Source: Nitzschia sp. DOCU1
Taxonomy: Eukaryota; Bacillariophyta; Bacillariophyceae; Bacillariales; Bacillariaceae
Length of the DNA: 64,000 bases
Assembly: GCA_951394045.1 (NCBI GenBank)
Contig: OX595987.1
Coordinates: forward strand, 2,542,001 to 2,606,000
Direction of reading: 5' to 3'
Positions 40,876-52,379 of this stretch are shown piece after piece. A program made the translations under genes and the position numbers. The notes beneath the pieces were generated by a model. That model was given only the letters and a program-made list of their open reading frames with translations. It searched no databases and was not told the origin of the DNA. The first letter of the stretch is position 1. Every line of letters begins with the position of its first letter.

Positions 40876-42973
40876 ATGACTCGTCACTGGACGACAATGG
40901 CACTGTGGGCAGTGGTACCCTACGTTGTTGGATGCTTGATTTCCATCTACGTGCTGCCGGCTGGTTACCTCGAAGAACGGTTGGCGCCTTTCCTGTCCAT
41001 GTCATCGCCCAGCACTACTGTCAATGACACGGATCTTCCACCCAGAAATCTCAAGGATGAGAATGTGGAATCATCGTCATTGAAGAATCCCTTGTGTCAA
41101 GAACGTTTGTGGCACTTGATGGGGCTTACCGACCAGGATCCCTTTTCCAACATTTCGCTTCTGATTCATCGCAATGGATTTCCCAAAGCTTGTGGAGAAG
41201 CCGAATCCAAACAGGGATTCCTCCAAGAACTCTTGCATCATTATTCTCAACTAAAGTCAGCTTCGGGTGAAGTGTGTCCTCCTACCTTGACCAAGTATCA
41301 AGTCGAATCGTTGCTGACACAAACCTTTCAATCGATGCTCCAAGACAAGTGTGCATCACTGGAAAAAGGAGCCGATCGTGAAAAGGGATTCTTGGGATTT
41401 TGTGACATGGGCCCGAAAAAGACTCCTATTTTGTTGGATCATAAAGAGTTAGTGCCCGTTGTAGCGGCTGATGGCACTAGTTCGTTGCCGTGTCGCTTTC
41501 ATACGCGAGAAGGACTTCGAATCACCGAACTTAAACAATTGACCGAACTCGTTCAAAAGCCTTCCACAACCATGACTCAAGAAGGTTATGAAGGTGAATG
41601 TTCGGTGGATGAGGCTACGGGGGGACAAACGTGTCGGGTCGCCAACGAATCTATGCAACGTGGTTTGTATGCCGTTCCAGCCGGACGAGTCTTCATGTTT
41701 GCTCCTAGCTATGTGGGAGAAATCTTTCATTTACCCCATGTGGAAGGAGCGGACAAGAAACTTATTTATTTGGAAGTTCTTTCGTTGACTCCCCGAGTCT
41801 TTGATGTCTTTAATTTCTTTTCTCGCAAGGAAAGTGAAGAACTAGTGGCCACTGCCGTGGCAGAAACGAGAGATTCACACAAAATCAAACGATCTTCGAC
41901 AGGACCCTCGGGCTACAATCTGAATTCCAGACGAACATCCGAAAGTGCCTTTGATACTCATGGCAAAACGTCCGTCAAGGTCAAGAAACGATGTTTCAAG
42001 GCCTTGGGTTTTGATACCTACTGGGAGTCTCATGGTGACGGACTTCAAATTCTTCGATACAATGTTAGTACGGCGTACAATTCGCATTTGGATTGGATTG
42101 AAGACAGGAGTGGACAACTGGAACATGACTTTGAATCGGGTGGAACGGGCGGAAATCGCTTTGCTACGATCCTCATGTACATGTCGGATTTGGGACCCGA
42201 TGCGGGGGGTGAAACCGTCTTTCCTAGGGGCTGGCCTGCGAATTTGCCAAAATCCGAGCGAACCACACCCCAACAAGCGATTGATGCCCTTCGAGCGTCG
42301 GAACAAGGCAATGTCCTAGAGCATGGCTCGTGGGAAGAAGCTTTGGTGAGTATACAAAAAGAGGACGATGGAAGGTGGAATAGACGTGGCTCATCCTTGA
42401 CGAACCTTCTCTACCTACTTTAGGTGGCCCAATGTCGCACTCGACTTGCCGTTCGACCGCATTCGTCCCGCGCTGTGCTGTTTTACAGTCAGCTCCCCAA
42501 CGGGCAAGTGGACCCCGCCTCGCTCCACGGAGCCTGTCCCGTCCTGGAGGGCCAAAAATACGCCGCGAATCTATGGGTTTGGAACACTCCAAGGCAAGGT
42601 AAGAAGTAATCGCTTGAAAACGTTCTGGTCATGAAGACTCATGACGCTAACGCCGCCTCTTATTAAAGGATATCCTGGGGCGCCCATCAAGGAAGAATTC
42701 CGCAAGAACGGTGAACCAGTTGTGAGTGGCTCGCCGTCGGTCAGCTACCAGCAAATCCATGCAACCTTCAAGAACACTGGTGCCGACCCTAGCTTGGAAA
42801 ATGCGGAATTATTCTTTCAAGACAATTTTTGGGGAAAGTTGGGGCCCAATGACGATGCATTAGCAGTGAATACGTACGAATCGCATGAATGGCATGTCAA
42901 AGTCGACGGGAAGATTATGAAGACGTACCTCATTGAGGAAAAGAATGGCCTTCAGCAAAAATATAATTTTTAA
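40876..42973 (+). CDS. Membrane-anchored prolyl 4-hydroxylase-type 2-oxoglutarate/Fe(II) dioxygenase
   Basis: Exons 40876-42345, 42424-42598 and 42669-42973 are joined by introns of 78 and 70 nt, giving 649 residues. A type II signal anchor (MALWAVVPYVVGCLISIYVL) places the rest in the ER/Golgi lumen. A cysteine-containing N-terminal region precedes the catalytic domain (about 340-545), where the iron ligands H404-x-D406 (YNSHLDWIE), distal H525 and 2-oxoglutarate lysine K534 are visible. GGETVFPRG and AVLFYSQLPNG fit the P4H alpha-subunit family. This hydroxylates proline in collagen-like or hydroxyproline-rich glycoproteins. The last ~105 residues form an extra domain with NTYESHEWHVKVDGK and a YPGAP start, not part of the P4H core. 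Confidence 0.87.
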
Positions 42974-43636
42974 GTATTGGAAAAGCTCCACTACTATTAG
43001 AGTCTTTTCAGATATGGAATCTCAACTTTTAATAGTAGTGTTACTAATATTGAAGCAGCATATCTAGTATCATAGAGAGTCTATGCTTCGATGACGCTCG
43101 GTGTAATTCGAGTAGATGGAATAAAAGTAACAGTCGGGTCGCAGAGTGGTCGAATTGGTCATTCGCTTCGGAATTCTTTGCGAATAAGACGACTGCGAAC
43201 ATTTTCTCCCTGACGTCACAAATACCTACGTGGTGACGATTGGGGACACACGTAGATTACTTACGAGGTTCTACGAAGAAATTTTCTCTCACGTTTTTCT
43301 TGCGTCATCTCTTCCCATCCACCGATCGGAGGCCACGCACACACCCATCATCTCATCAAAATGGGGACCAGGAGTGTGAATCTATGCCCATCATCGAGCT
43401 GAAAGCGAAACAGAGTCTGCAGTTCTTTGCCACCTCAATCGCACAGAAATTCAGCGGGTAACCCCATTTCCAATTCGTGAGCAATCGGGATCCAGCTGTT
43501 TCCAAACTCACGAACAAGCATCGACTCAGCGATCTCGCTTATTTCGCATCCCTCTGAATCGAAAACTACGATTCGTTTTCGTTGTGCTCATAGTTCTTGT
43601 CGGCGTTCCAGAACGCGAATTCCTCTGTTTTAGATC
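42974..43636. other. Intergenic region
   Basis: This 663-bp gap follows the prolyl hydroxylase stop. It begins with an inverted repeat annotated separately. TCTGTTTTAG at 43624-43633, just before the sigma factor ATG, resembles a 3' splice site, so a 5' UTR intron is possible. A 73-codon frame (43240-43461) has no domain. Confidence 0.4.
42989..43040. repeat. Inverted repeat (11-bp perfect arms) after the prolyl hydroxylase stop
   Basis: CACTACTATTA at 42989-42999 is the exact reverse complement of TAATAGTAGTG at 43030-43040, separated by 30 bases. It starts 15 bp after the stop codon, so the hairpin would lie in the 3' UTR. Its role is unknown. Confidence 0.7.
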
Positions 43637-45479
43637 ATGAACCCTTGTTCGGTGCCGATGTCGAGAACCATGGGGCGCAAGCGCTCTTACTGTAAAGCTG
43701 GACTACTAGTTGTGGCTGCAGTGGCGCTTTCTGAGACGTCGAATGCCTTCCAAAGCTCTTTCGTAACCAACAGCAGGGGCACGGACGGAAGATCTATAAC
43801 ATCATCGTTGACACAACTTGGTGTAGTCACGGACCCCAAAGAATTGATCTTGATGGAGCTGCAGGGAAGGGATGGCTTTGATCGGCGTGCTCTCGAGGAT
43901 CTTTACTTAATCACAACAGCAGATTCAGATGGATTATCCGGTGAAATGGTGGAGGGAGTCCCGTCCCAAGGGCCTTCGAAAGGAAAAAGAAAGGTGAAAG
44001 CCAGGGCAAAGATAAAGAAAACCGTCCCTCCGCCAGAAGTTGAGGGATATGGTGAAGACAACGGCCTCGGTGAAACGACAGAGCGTGTTTTCTTCAGGGG
44101 CATTTCGACTGGACCGGATCGCCGGTTCCGCGCCAATACCCAAAGCTTGAGCCGAACCCCACCAACACCAAAGAGTATGATCAACGCTAAAGGATCCAAA
44201 CCGTTGATTGTGTCGAAGTCTTCCACCATGCCAGGGTTTGCCGACAGAGGACTGACGGATCATCAAAAGGCATATCAAGATGGGATTCGACTCGCCGAGC
44301 AGCAGTCAGGAAGGAAGTTCATTGATACCGTTGAAGCGAAACAAAAGCGCCGCAGTATCAACGGAGCGTCTATGTACAAATCCAGCGTCGCGGTTCCAGA
44401 TAGTCTTGTCCAGTTTGCAAACGAGATCCATGAAGTCGAACGAATAACCCCCAACGAGGAGGTGACACTCGGCGAAAAGACTCAAGAAGCCATTCGATTA
44501 CAAAAGATTTATGATGGTCTCGAAGCGAAATTAGCTCGTGAACCAACGGATGAAGAATGGTGTGCTGCGGCGGGCAAAATTAACATGGAAGCTCTGAGCC
44601 AAGCCATCGAAGAGGGTCTGGAAGCAAAGAACAAACTTGTAACGTCCAATTTACGTATGGTGCAAGGCGTGGTGAATGTATACATCCGCAATGGACTCAG
44701 AGGCCAGTACAACGCGGGTGACTTGATGCAGGAGGGTATCATGGTGAGTCGTACGATACATTTGTGGAGATGTTTTGTCACTGTCATTTCTCATTCGATT
44801 TCACTTCGTGCAGGCACTCATTAGGGCGGCGGAGAAGTTCGATCCGGGACGTGGCTTCCGATTCTCTACCTATGCCATGTATTGGATCCGGGCGTCGATT
44901 AAGCGCGGACAAGTCGTTCAATCGAAGGTTGTGACGATCCCCCAGCGTCTTTATGAGAATCATAAGAGGATCCAGAAAGTTAAATCGCGCTTGGAGTCGG
45001 AGCTAGGCAGGCTTCCAAGCAAAGAAGAGCTGGCCCGTGCAGTCGACATGACGGTGGAGCAACTAGATCGATGCTTGACGGCAATGTCGCAACAGTGCTA
45101 CTCGCTGGATCAACGAATATCAAATCCGCTCCAGCCACTATCAGGCAGCACCCGAAGCGATACGATGTATGACTTGGTCGAGAGCAAAACTGACGACGAC
45201 AGTTATGCCAAACAGGCCCACATGTTTCTAAGGGACGATTTGATTGCCATGCTCAATGAGCACCTTTCGGAAGAAGAAGTGTACCTCCTCCTTTTACGAT
45301 ATGGGCTACTCGACTCGATGCCACAGAATCTCAAACGAGGACCGCTCACCATCGCAGAAGTCAGCCGTACGGTAGGCTACAAACCTGATAAGGTTCGACG
45401 AATGATCAACCGAAGTCTGAAGCACATGAAGGCTGTCATTGGCGAAGAATGGGTGGAATACGAGCGAGAACTCCAATAG
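43637..45479 (+). CDS. Plastid sigma-70-family RNA polymerase sigma factor
   Basis: Exons 43637-44743 and 44814-45479 are joined by a 70-nt intron (GTGAGT..GCAG, phase 0), giving 590 residues. The presequence is a signal peptide (KAGLLVVAAVALSETSNAFQSS) with the N-A|F-Q variant plastid motif. Region 2 is clear (LVTSNLRMVQGVVNVYIRNG, DLMQEGIMALIRAAEKFDP, FSTYAMYWIRASIKRG); the intron falls exactly within this region. Region 3 follows (RLPSKEELARAVDMTVEQL), and region 4 ends the protein (PLTIAEVSRTVGYKPDKVRR). It directs the plastid-encoded bacterial-type RNA polymerase to promoters. The ~230-residue N-terminal extension is basic and low complexity. A second in-frame methionine at residue 8 is an alternative start. 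Confidence 0.92.
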
Positions 45480-45629
45480 ATTGCTAAACTAGGTGAACGT
45501 GAGAATACGTCGATCCATGGCCTTATCATCAGCTCTCATAAGTACACGTCCCCTTAAAATTAGTAGCACTACACTCTCTGCAATACATACTGCACAAGGC
45601 GCCATTCCAGTGCAGAAACAATACAAGCA

Positions 45630-47991
45630 TTTACTTGTCTCGCTCAGTCAAAATGACACTACCGTCAATGGCATACACTGCCACACCCGGCGGCGCTCCA
45701 ATAGAAGCTCGTGTAGTAGCAAGGATATCTCCCAGGCTGAAACGGCACATGACTGCCGTCCCAGGACTGTGCAAAGTCACAGTAGGGTAGAGCTCTTCTT
45801 CCGCTGGAACCAGTAATGGCAGCGTGAAGGACGGTGGGGCTGGACCCACTTGAGCTGGGGGGGTATTCGCTGCGTTGCCCGTCCCTGGCGTAGATGACGA
45901 CGACTGATTACTGAGATCTGCGGTCGCTGGTGACCCCACTGGAGTCAGCGTGCATCCGATGGCGCCGTCGCCAACGGAGGCAGCCGCCATGGGCAAGGTG
46001 GAGACAGGAGGGCTGACGATGCGTGCGTTAACATTGAAGGTGACAGCTGCCGTCACCATGACACCGTCCCATGTTTCAAACGCCGACCCATCGTCCAAGC
46101 AGACAAGGCAGCCAACTGTGGCGCGATCGCCATAGGAGCTCATACTTGGATCGACGGGGCTGCACCATTGTCCAGCGGTCAACAACTGCCCCGTCGTGCA
46201 GAGCCCAACACTTCCCTTCCACGCCCCAACGAGCGTGTTCGGAGGCATTTCCTTGGTCGAGAGACCAATCGAGAGGGTCGCCATACTCGCCTGTGGTATG
46301 AGATTCCCACTTGGTTTTGGCAGGACGGTCATTTCAAAGTAAACAAAACAGTTCCGCAGGATGGGGACCATACTACGTGTCGAACAGTACAACATATTCC
46401 CAACCTTGGTCGCGACGTGCTGACCACACGTCAAATCGATACCAGCACTGGCATCGTCCGCATCAAATACAGCCAGCCGTTTTCCTTGAGTCAGCGCCAT
46501 GGCCATTTCCCGGGTGCGCTCGTTTTCGCTATCCAGGGCATTGTGGACCCGGAGTTGATCTCGAGCTAGAAAGATCACATCGTCAGCAAATCGTGTTCCT
46601 CGAGCCAGTACCATGCGCCGAGATGCTGGTGTGGGCGGGAAAGACTGCGGAGTGCACATGAATGGGGACTCTGGTGACGAGGTGGCAGAAGTGTCCTCGC
46701 CGTCGTGTGATTCCGACCCGTCCATTCGAGCCAGAGAGCTGCTGGACCCCTGCATTCGGCTACTGTCATCCTGGCCGTTGGGGCTGCCGGGAGGCAGTTT
46801 GACCGTGGCAACAAATGGACGCAGACTGACGTCGTAATGCATCATTCGTTGCACTCGGCTCTTGGCGCGTCGAGAAAGTCCACCGGTATCATCGTTGAGC
46901 TCAGTGTACGCAATGACTGACGCAGCGGCGTGCATGCTGCTCAATTTGCGAATCAGCTTCTTGTTGATCTTGGGGGAGCCTATCCGATTCCTGAAAACTC
47001 CTTGCTGGGCCAAGCTCGAAGATGAAGCAGTCTTGGCAGAGAGGCGATGAAAAGCCAGTGAACTTGCCGAGCCGACCCCCGTCGCCACGGACTGAATCCC
47101 ACTGACCACGACTTCAGTAGTCTTTCCCATGGCATTGAAAGGTCGCAAAATGATAGCTCGAACAAAAGCCAGAGGACTAAAGTTTGTGACGCCATGCCAC
47201 ACATTCCCCACAAGTCGCACTACAGCATCCACTATCCCGTGAATGGTCATGCTGGTAATTCGAAGCGTTGCAAAGCTAGTATCCAGAGATACTTCTCGAA
47301 AGCCACCCAGGACATCCAGTGCCACAGACAGTGGTACATTGTTCAGAATATGGTCGATTACCGCTGTCACAAATTGAACGCGATCATCTCGCCGTGATTT
47401 CCGTGGTTGTTGCATTGTTGTATCATTGGAGGGCTCGATCAACGTTTCGGGCGAATCTTGCCCGTCTCCTAGTAGAGTAAGGCTCTGATTCATTTTAACT
47501 TCCTTTGCAGCCAGGTAGGCATCGACGCAATAACTCCGAACAGAATCGGGATGCGAAAAGACTGCAGCTGCTAATTTCTCTTGCGCCCAGTTGGTCCGTC
47601 TACGAATATCAGCACTTGCCTCCTCCATCATGCTGTCTTCTTCCATCAGACTTCCTTGAAATTCACCTGAATGCATCACCTTATACTTATAGGGGTAGAC
47701 CTCAAGTTCATCCTGCGGATTCGGCGAAATCGCTACTAATGCAGGAGTGGGTGGGGTTTGAACCGAGGCCCACTGAAACGGCGTCCCCCCTGCAACGCCC
47801 CAGCTCCCCCCTGTTGGAGTGTCCATTCCAAAGCCGGATGCAATCGACTGGGCATCCGAGAGCGATAAGAAACTAGCAATATTCCGGACTATGTCAGCCC
47901 CCGCATCTCCACCAACCATAAAGTCCTGCGGAGACAAGGGGGTCGGAAGATCACTCGTGTCCGCCAGAGGATCGCCTCCTTCATCGTCCAT
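45630..47991 (-). CDS. Large protein with C-terminal SPRY-like domain
   Basis: A single exon of 786 residues starts at ATG 47991 and ends within the convergent gap to the sigma factor gene. The C-terminal third (about residues 515-770) shows the SPRY/B30.2 pattern: NCFVYFEMTVLPKP, ATLSIGLSTKE, LVGAWKGSVGLCTTGQLLTA, ATVGCLVCLDDGSAFETWDG and YPTVTLHSPGTAVMCRF. SPRY domains bind peptides or proteins. Upstream is a helical region (residues 130-330) with hydrophobic stretches around VPLSVALDVLGGF and FSPLAFVRAIIL, and serine-rich spacers. A proline/serine-rich insert interrupts the SPRY domain near residue 690. No catalytic domain is seen and the partner is unknown. Confidence 0.65.
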
Positions 47992-48924
47992 TCTTGCCGG
48001 TTATTAGACTTCGCGAAGCGTAATCTTTTCCACTGCTTCACTGCAACAAACCTTTCTATTGCTTCAAGCAGACGGTTCCAGGTTATATCAGCATTATCCT
48101 GCTGTCTGAATGTGATGTTCCTTCCTCTAATCAATCAGAGGCCCCGTTCGTGGAAAACTTGGGAGAGGTCTTTGTGTTATTACTCTATTGCTCGTGCTAT
48201 TTTCTTCATTTATGCGATTGGCGAATTTCTTGGACGGCGCCGATGGTGATGCCATCACATGGTGGGAGTGGCGACGCGAACGCCGCGGCATCGCGAGAAA
48301 AATCGCAGGCCGTGAATTGTGTTGTGCTGACGACACCATTCCAGCTGTTGGGGAATGGAGTTAACGGTCTCGCGAGAACAACAAACGTGAAAGACGGTGC
48401 AATACTAGGAATGCGTAGAATACGTCGTACCTGGTAGATATGGAAATACAGTGGGTAATTTCAATCGAAGAATTCGAATAACATTCGACTAACTCGAAGT
48501 AGGTTGCCTTGCATAGTGAATAGGTCTCTATATTTCGCCAGTTGCTTGGTGATCTCATGCACAACCTCTCTCTATTAGTCCTTCCGGCGGCAACGGTGTG
48601 CCATGAATCTGCTCTTGGAAACGTGCTGTGATATGAAATCGAAGATCCTGAGTCCCCAAAACCCATAAACACCAGAGCGAAAATGAAAAGGCGCCAGCAT
48701 TGCGGGTGGTGCAAGAAAATACGAGACATTCTACTCTAGCACTTCTTGCTAGTCAGTAATTTAAACTAGAGTGACAAGTACAAGCAGTGCGCGGAAGGAT
48801 ACAATGAGACTGTAAATGCATACCATGGATTCGGAATAGTAGTATCGAGTTGCTGTAGCATTTGATTGTCGGGAGTATCACGTCGTACTATACCGGCAGA
48901 TAACTCAGTGGAGGCCGATCGAAG
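47992..48924. other. Intergenic region
   Basis: This 933-bp gap lies between the SPRY gene start and the Alb3 3' end, both on the minus strand. A 122-codon minus-strand frame with an ATG (48729-48361) starts with a hydrophobic stretch but has no domain or supporting context. I do not call it a gene. Confidence 0.4.
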
Positions 48925-50362
48925 TTAGTCCTTTCTTCGCTTCTTCTTCTTCTTGCCCCTCTTTGAAATCGAGTAAGCACAAACACGTGAGCGAAATATC
49001 TAAAGTCATCGAGGCCTACGACGCGATCCTAGCTCACGTACCTTTTTCGGTCCCTCCGACATGCCTTCACCCGACTCATCGTTGTCGTCCTCGTCATCCA
49101 TGACTTCTGCATCAACGATTTCAGACGAGGAGGTGATGGTTTTGACACCATCAGCGCTAGGGGAAGGTGAGGATTCAGTAGCAAAGCCCGCTGGCTTTTC
49201 ACGAAGGGGCGAGGGCGCAAAGATTTCTCGTGGCGGAGGGGCAGCCGCCGTGGATCCCATCGCCACCGGCTCCATCTTCATGGAATTTCGAATAATCAAC
49301 GAAGTCGCAGTAGTGACAATGTTGTTGGTCACCCAGTAGAGACATAGAGCAGCAGGGACATTGAGGGAGAACCAACCAATCATGAGAGGAAGCAATTTGA
49401 GTACAAAGTTGCTTTGTTGCTGGCTCTCCTTTGGCGTCATTATCTCCATGCTGACAAATTGAGAAACGACCAAGAATGCTGGAAGGATCAAAAAGGCAAT
49501 GGTGTCGTCCCATCCGAGAGAAGGTGCTCCATTGGACCAGCCATCAAACAACCACGCCGACCCCTTGGTGGGATCTGCATCATATACGGGTCCCTCCAAG
49601 TTGGGCAACCACAAGAAGGGCTCATCCAACTGGTTGTTCTTGGCGAGATCCAAGACAGCACGGTACAAACCGATGAAAATAGGAATCTGAACAAGACTAG
49701 GAAGACAACCCGCCAAAGGATTGACATTGTTGGTTTGGTAAACTTCGGCAATCTTTTGATTCATAACTTCGGGGTTGCTCTGGTACTTGGCTTGGATATC
49801 CTTGATGGTAGGTTGCAACGCCTTACAATGGAGTCATTTAGGGACCAAGTGAGGGAATACTGTCTCTTCTCATAGGCCAAATTCATTCCATTCGACAAAA
49901 AATACTCACCTGCATCTTGTTGGTGCTCTCCAATTGTGTCTTCGTCAAAGGGAACGTAGCAATCTTGATAACGAGGGTCATAACGATAATGGAGACCCCC
50001 CATGCATCGGCGCTCATTCCTACTGAAACAAGGAGCGAATGGATGCCTTGCAAGAGCAATATAGTAGGACCGGTCAAGAATCCAAACCAGCCGTTATTGT
50101 CCTTGGCAGCTTCTTCGACGACTGCACTTGGATCAGGGAGGGCATCCATCGCATCCATGGCATCCGACAACGAAAGGGTAGAAAAGGCATGCTGCAAGGA
50201 CTGCACATGAGTTGGCATGTCGTTGAAGAAGTTGGGGTCGACGGCCATGGAACGTGCCGATCGAGTGATGTCAGTCCTTGGCACCGCGAACCGGGAGGCA
50301 GGAGCAAACGCCTCACAAGCGCCCAGCAGCAGAAGCCATTTTGTCGCCTGCGTAAACTTCAT
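48925..50362 (-). CDS. ALB3: Plastid Alb3/YidC/Oxa1-family thylakoid membrane insertase
   Basis: Exons 50362-49910, 49821-49042 and 48960-48925 are joined by introns of 88 and 81 nt, giving 422 residues. The presequence is a signal peptide with the plastid motif (WLLLLGACEAFAPASRF). The Alb3/YidC core has WGVSIIVMTLVIKIATFPLT, STNKMQALQPTIKDIQ, NPLAGCLPSLVQIPIFIGLY, and later helices with VSQFVSMEIM and LKLLPLMIGWFSLNVP. The C-terminus is acidic and then very lysine-rich; the last exon encodes only 11 residues (RGKKKKKRRKD). Alb3 inserts light-harvesting proteins into thylakoids together with cpSRP43/cpSRP54/FtsY in plants. It is head-to-head with Sec66. Confidence 0.93.
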
Positions 50363-50959
50363 TTTCGATAGCAATCGTCGAAAGGAACGAACTTGCAACA
50401 GTGCAACCTATCCGACAATTTGTGAGAGGGGTGACTTCTGATGATTGAAGCCAGCGAAGTACTGAGCCTTGTTAACCGTTGGTTGCATTTCTTGGCACCG
50501 ATGGATCGATGATTTTTGAGGTGTCCGAACACGCACTTCTCGAAGATTTTCCGCGTGACAGACGGTCGTATCCCGAGTGAGTCAGGAATCCCAGAATCTC
50601 TTTGACACGTGGAGGAGGGGACGCTTCCTTGACATAGCATACATATATACGTATACATGAATGTATGTGTAGAAAATGTAAGAAAGTGTACGCACATGTG
50701 AGTATAAGAGTTGCCGCTGAAAAACGGGTTCATACATTCCCACTGGGTTGACACACTTCAACGACGCTTTCGCAACCGCACACGAGTGTTTCGCTCGGTT
50801 CACACCGCCCGGCGGCGATGGCTCTCCCACGATGGTCTTGCAACCAAGTGAATCTCCTCGTCATAGGTGTTACGTGTAACGGGTGGCATTATCACAGGAA
50901 CGGTCCACTCTATCGGTGTCCACGCTTTCACAACGATTTGAAAAGAAAGAAGCTTGAAA
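50363..50959. other. Head-to-head gap between Alb3 and Sec66 genes
   Basis: This 597-bp gap lies between divergent starts. A degenerate alternating purine-pyrimidine tract (ACATATATACGTATACATG and following, about 50640-50700) lies in the middle. No other element is recognised. Confidence 0.45.
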
Positions 50960-51981
50960 ATGGCAGAAGAGACGGTGAACGTGAACCCAGACGGGAGTAC
51001 GGAATTCGGGGGAGAGGACTCGACAATGCCTCCTATGGAGGACGCTGGGGCGAACGAATCGTTTGAGGAAGCGGCGCAGGCAGTAGCAGGGACGGATCCG
51101 GCATTAGGTTTGCTCTTGGTGGCGGTGGCTCTTGGTATATTGTTCTTCATTTATTACCGTAGATCGAGAGGCGATGAAGATGATTTTTTCTCGAACCTGG
51201 ACGGAGAAAAGGTGAGGATGACTTTGGCGGCATTCATATGCAGTGGCCATCATGGGCAGGGCCTGACGTGTATTCGTTTTGTAGTTCAACTTGAAGCTCC
51301 CTTCGGAAGTCGACGAGTACTATGCAATCAAAGAGAAAGTGCAGGCGAGTGGTTGGATTCCAGGAAAGGCCCCAGACAAGGCCAACCCCAACGGACCCCA
51401 TCGGATTTTGGCTCAGGCTTTGATGAAACGTGCGATTGGAGATATTCCCATTGTGACGCACATACAGAAGGAGTCAGCTGGTATGAACAAATTGTACTCT
51501 CAGTCGATGTGCTCCGTGAAGCAATGGCGTGCCTACCAAGCAGCTGAGGCAATGGTGTCTGCGGAAGTGGACGAGGTCCGAGCGGAGGCTGACGAAATCG
51601 AGCCTGGTTGGAGTCAGGTAAGTTTTCTTTGTCATTTTTAATCAGATGAAATCGGTCAGATGTCTGATCATCCATGTTTCGGTTCATTAGGTCATTTGGA
51701 GACAGGCGATGCAATATCACAACATGCTGAAGCAAAAGCATGAAATGGAACAAGCGGCAGCAGCGGAGCAAGCCGCCAAGCGAAAGGCAATAGAGGAAAA
51801 GGTGAGCAATTACAAGAGTCCGGAGCAGATCGAACAGGAGAAAATAGCGGCGGCCGAGAAAGCTGCTCAAGAGCTTCTCAAGCAAGAGGAGCGCGAGAAG
51901 TCGAGTAAGAAAGCATTCTCGGGTGGTGGCGTCAAGAAAGGCTTTCTAGACAGCGGAAGCAAGAATAAGAAAAAGAAATAA
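50960..51981 (+). CDS. SEC66: ER translocation protein Sec66/Sec71
   Basis: Exons 50960-51211, 51285-51617 and 51691-51981 are joined by two 73-nt introns, giving 291 residues. An acidic N-terminus precedes one membrane segment (LGLLLVAVALGILFFIYYRR, about 50-70). The conserved Sec66 region follows: LKLPSEVDEYYAIKEKVQAS, HRILAQALMKRAIGDIP, SMCSVKQWRAYQAAEAMVSA and DEVRAEADEIEPGWSQVIW. A long charged coiled coil ends in KNKKKK. Sec66 (Sec71) is a subunit of the Sec62/63 complex that drives post-translational protein import into the ER. In diatoms the ER is also the first step of plastid protein import, so the gene has indirect plastid relevance. Confidence 0.82.
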
Positions 51982-52379
51982 ATGCACTTGATTATCCTGC
52001 TTCAATCGACGTCAGGACTGGCCTCTGCCTCGTAGGAATCTAGCCGCCTGTTTAGGCGTGGACATGTGCTAGCATCCATGCCGTTGAAAAAATGTCTAGT
52101 AGCGAAGACTAGCCGACGCCTAGTTTGAGATCAGTACAGACAGCAGACACGCCTCTAGCTACAACGCGGAGTTTTGTTGAATGGTTATGCTATTAGCTAC
52201 GCGCGGGCTAGATGTGGTTGTCGGGGCCCATGATTTTAACCTGCAACACAACCAATGGTACATCTGGGAATTGGCACATTGACCAGACCGGAGGTACAGA
52301 AATGTGCATCTCCAAACGTAAGAGAGCGACACAATGTATGGGTGATGAGTGCAAAACGCAGTTCCCGTTGCATGTAAAT
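51982..52379. other. Convergent intergenic region
   Basis: This 398-bp gap lies between the convergent 3' ends of Sec66 and pyrophosphatase. No feature is recognised. Confidence 0.4.

Noticed and set aside
43130..43200. tRNA-like sequence with GCAGAGTGGTCGAATTGGTC
   Set aside because: It resembles the D-arm of a serine/leucine tRNA by eye, but I could not pair an acceptor stem or find a GTTCAA-type T-arm at the right distance.
48361..48729. 122-codon minus-strand ATG frame with a hydrophobic N-terminus
   Set aside because: It was tempting as a small secreted protein, but it has no domain, homology or context. It was left out of the gene list.
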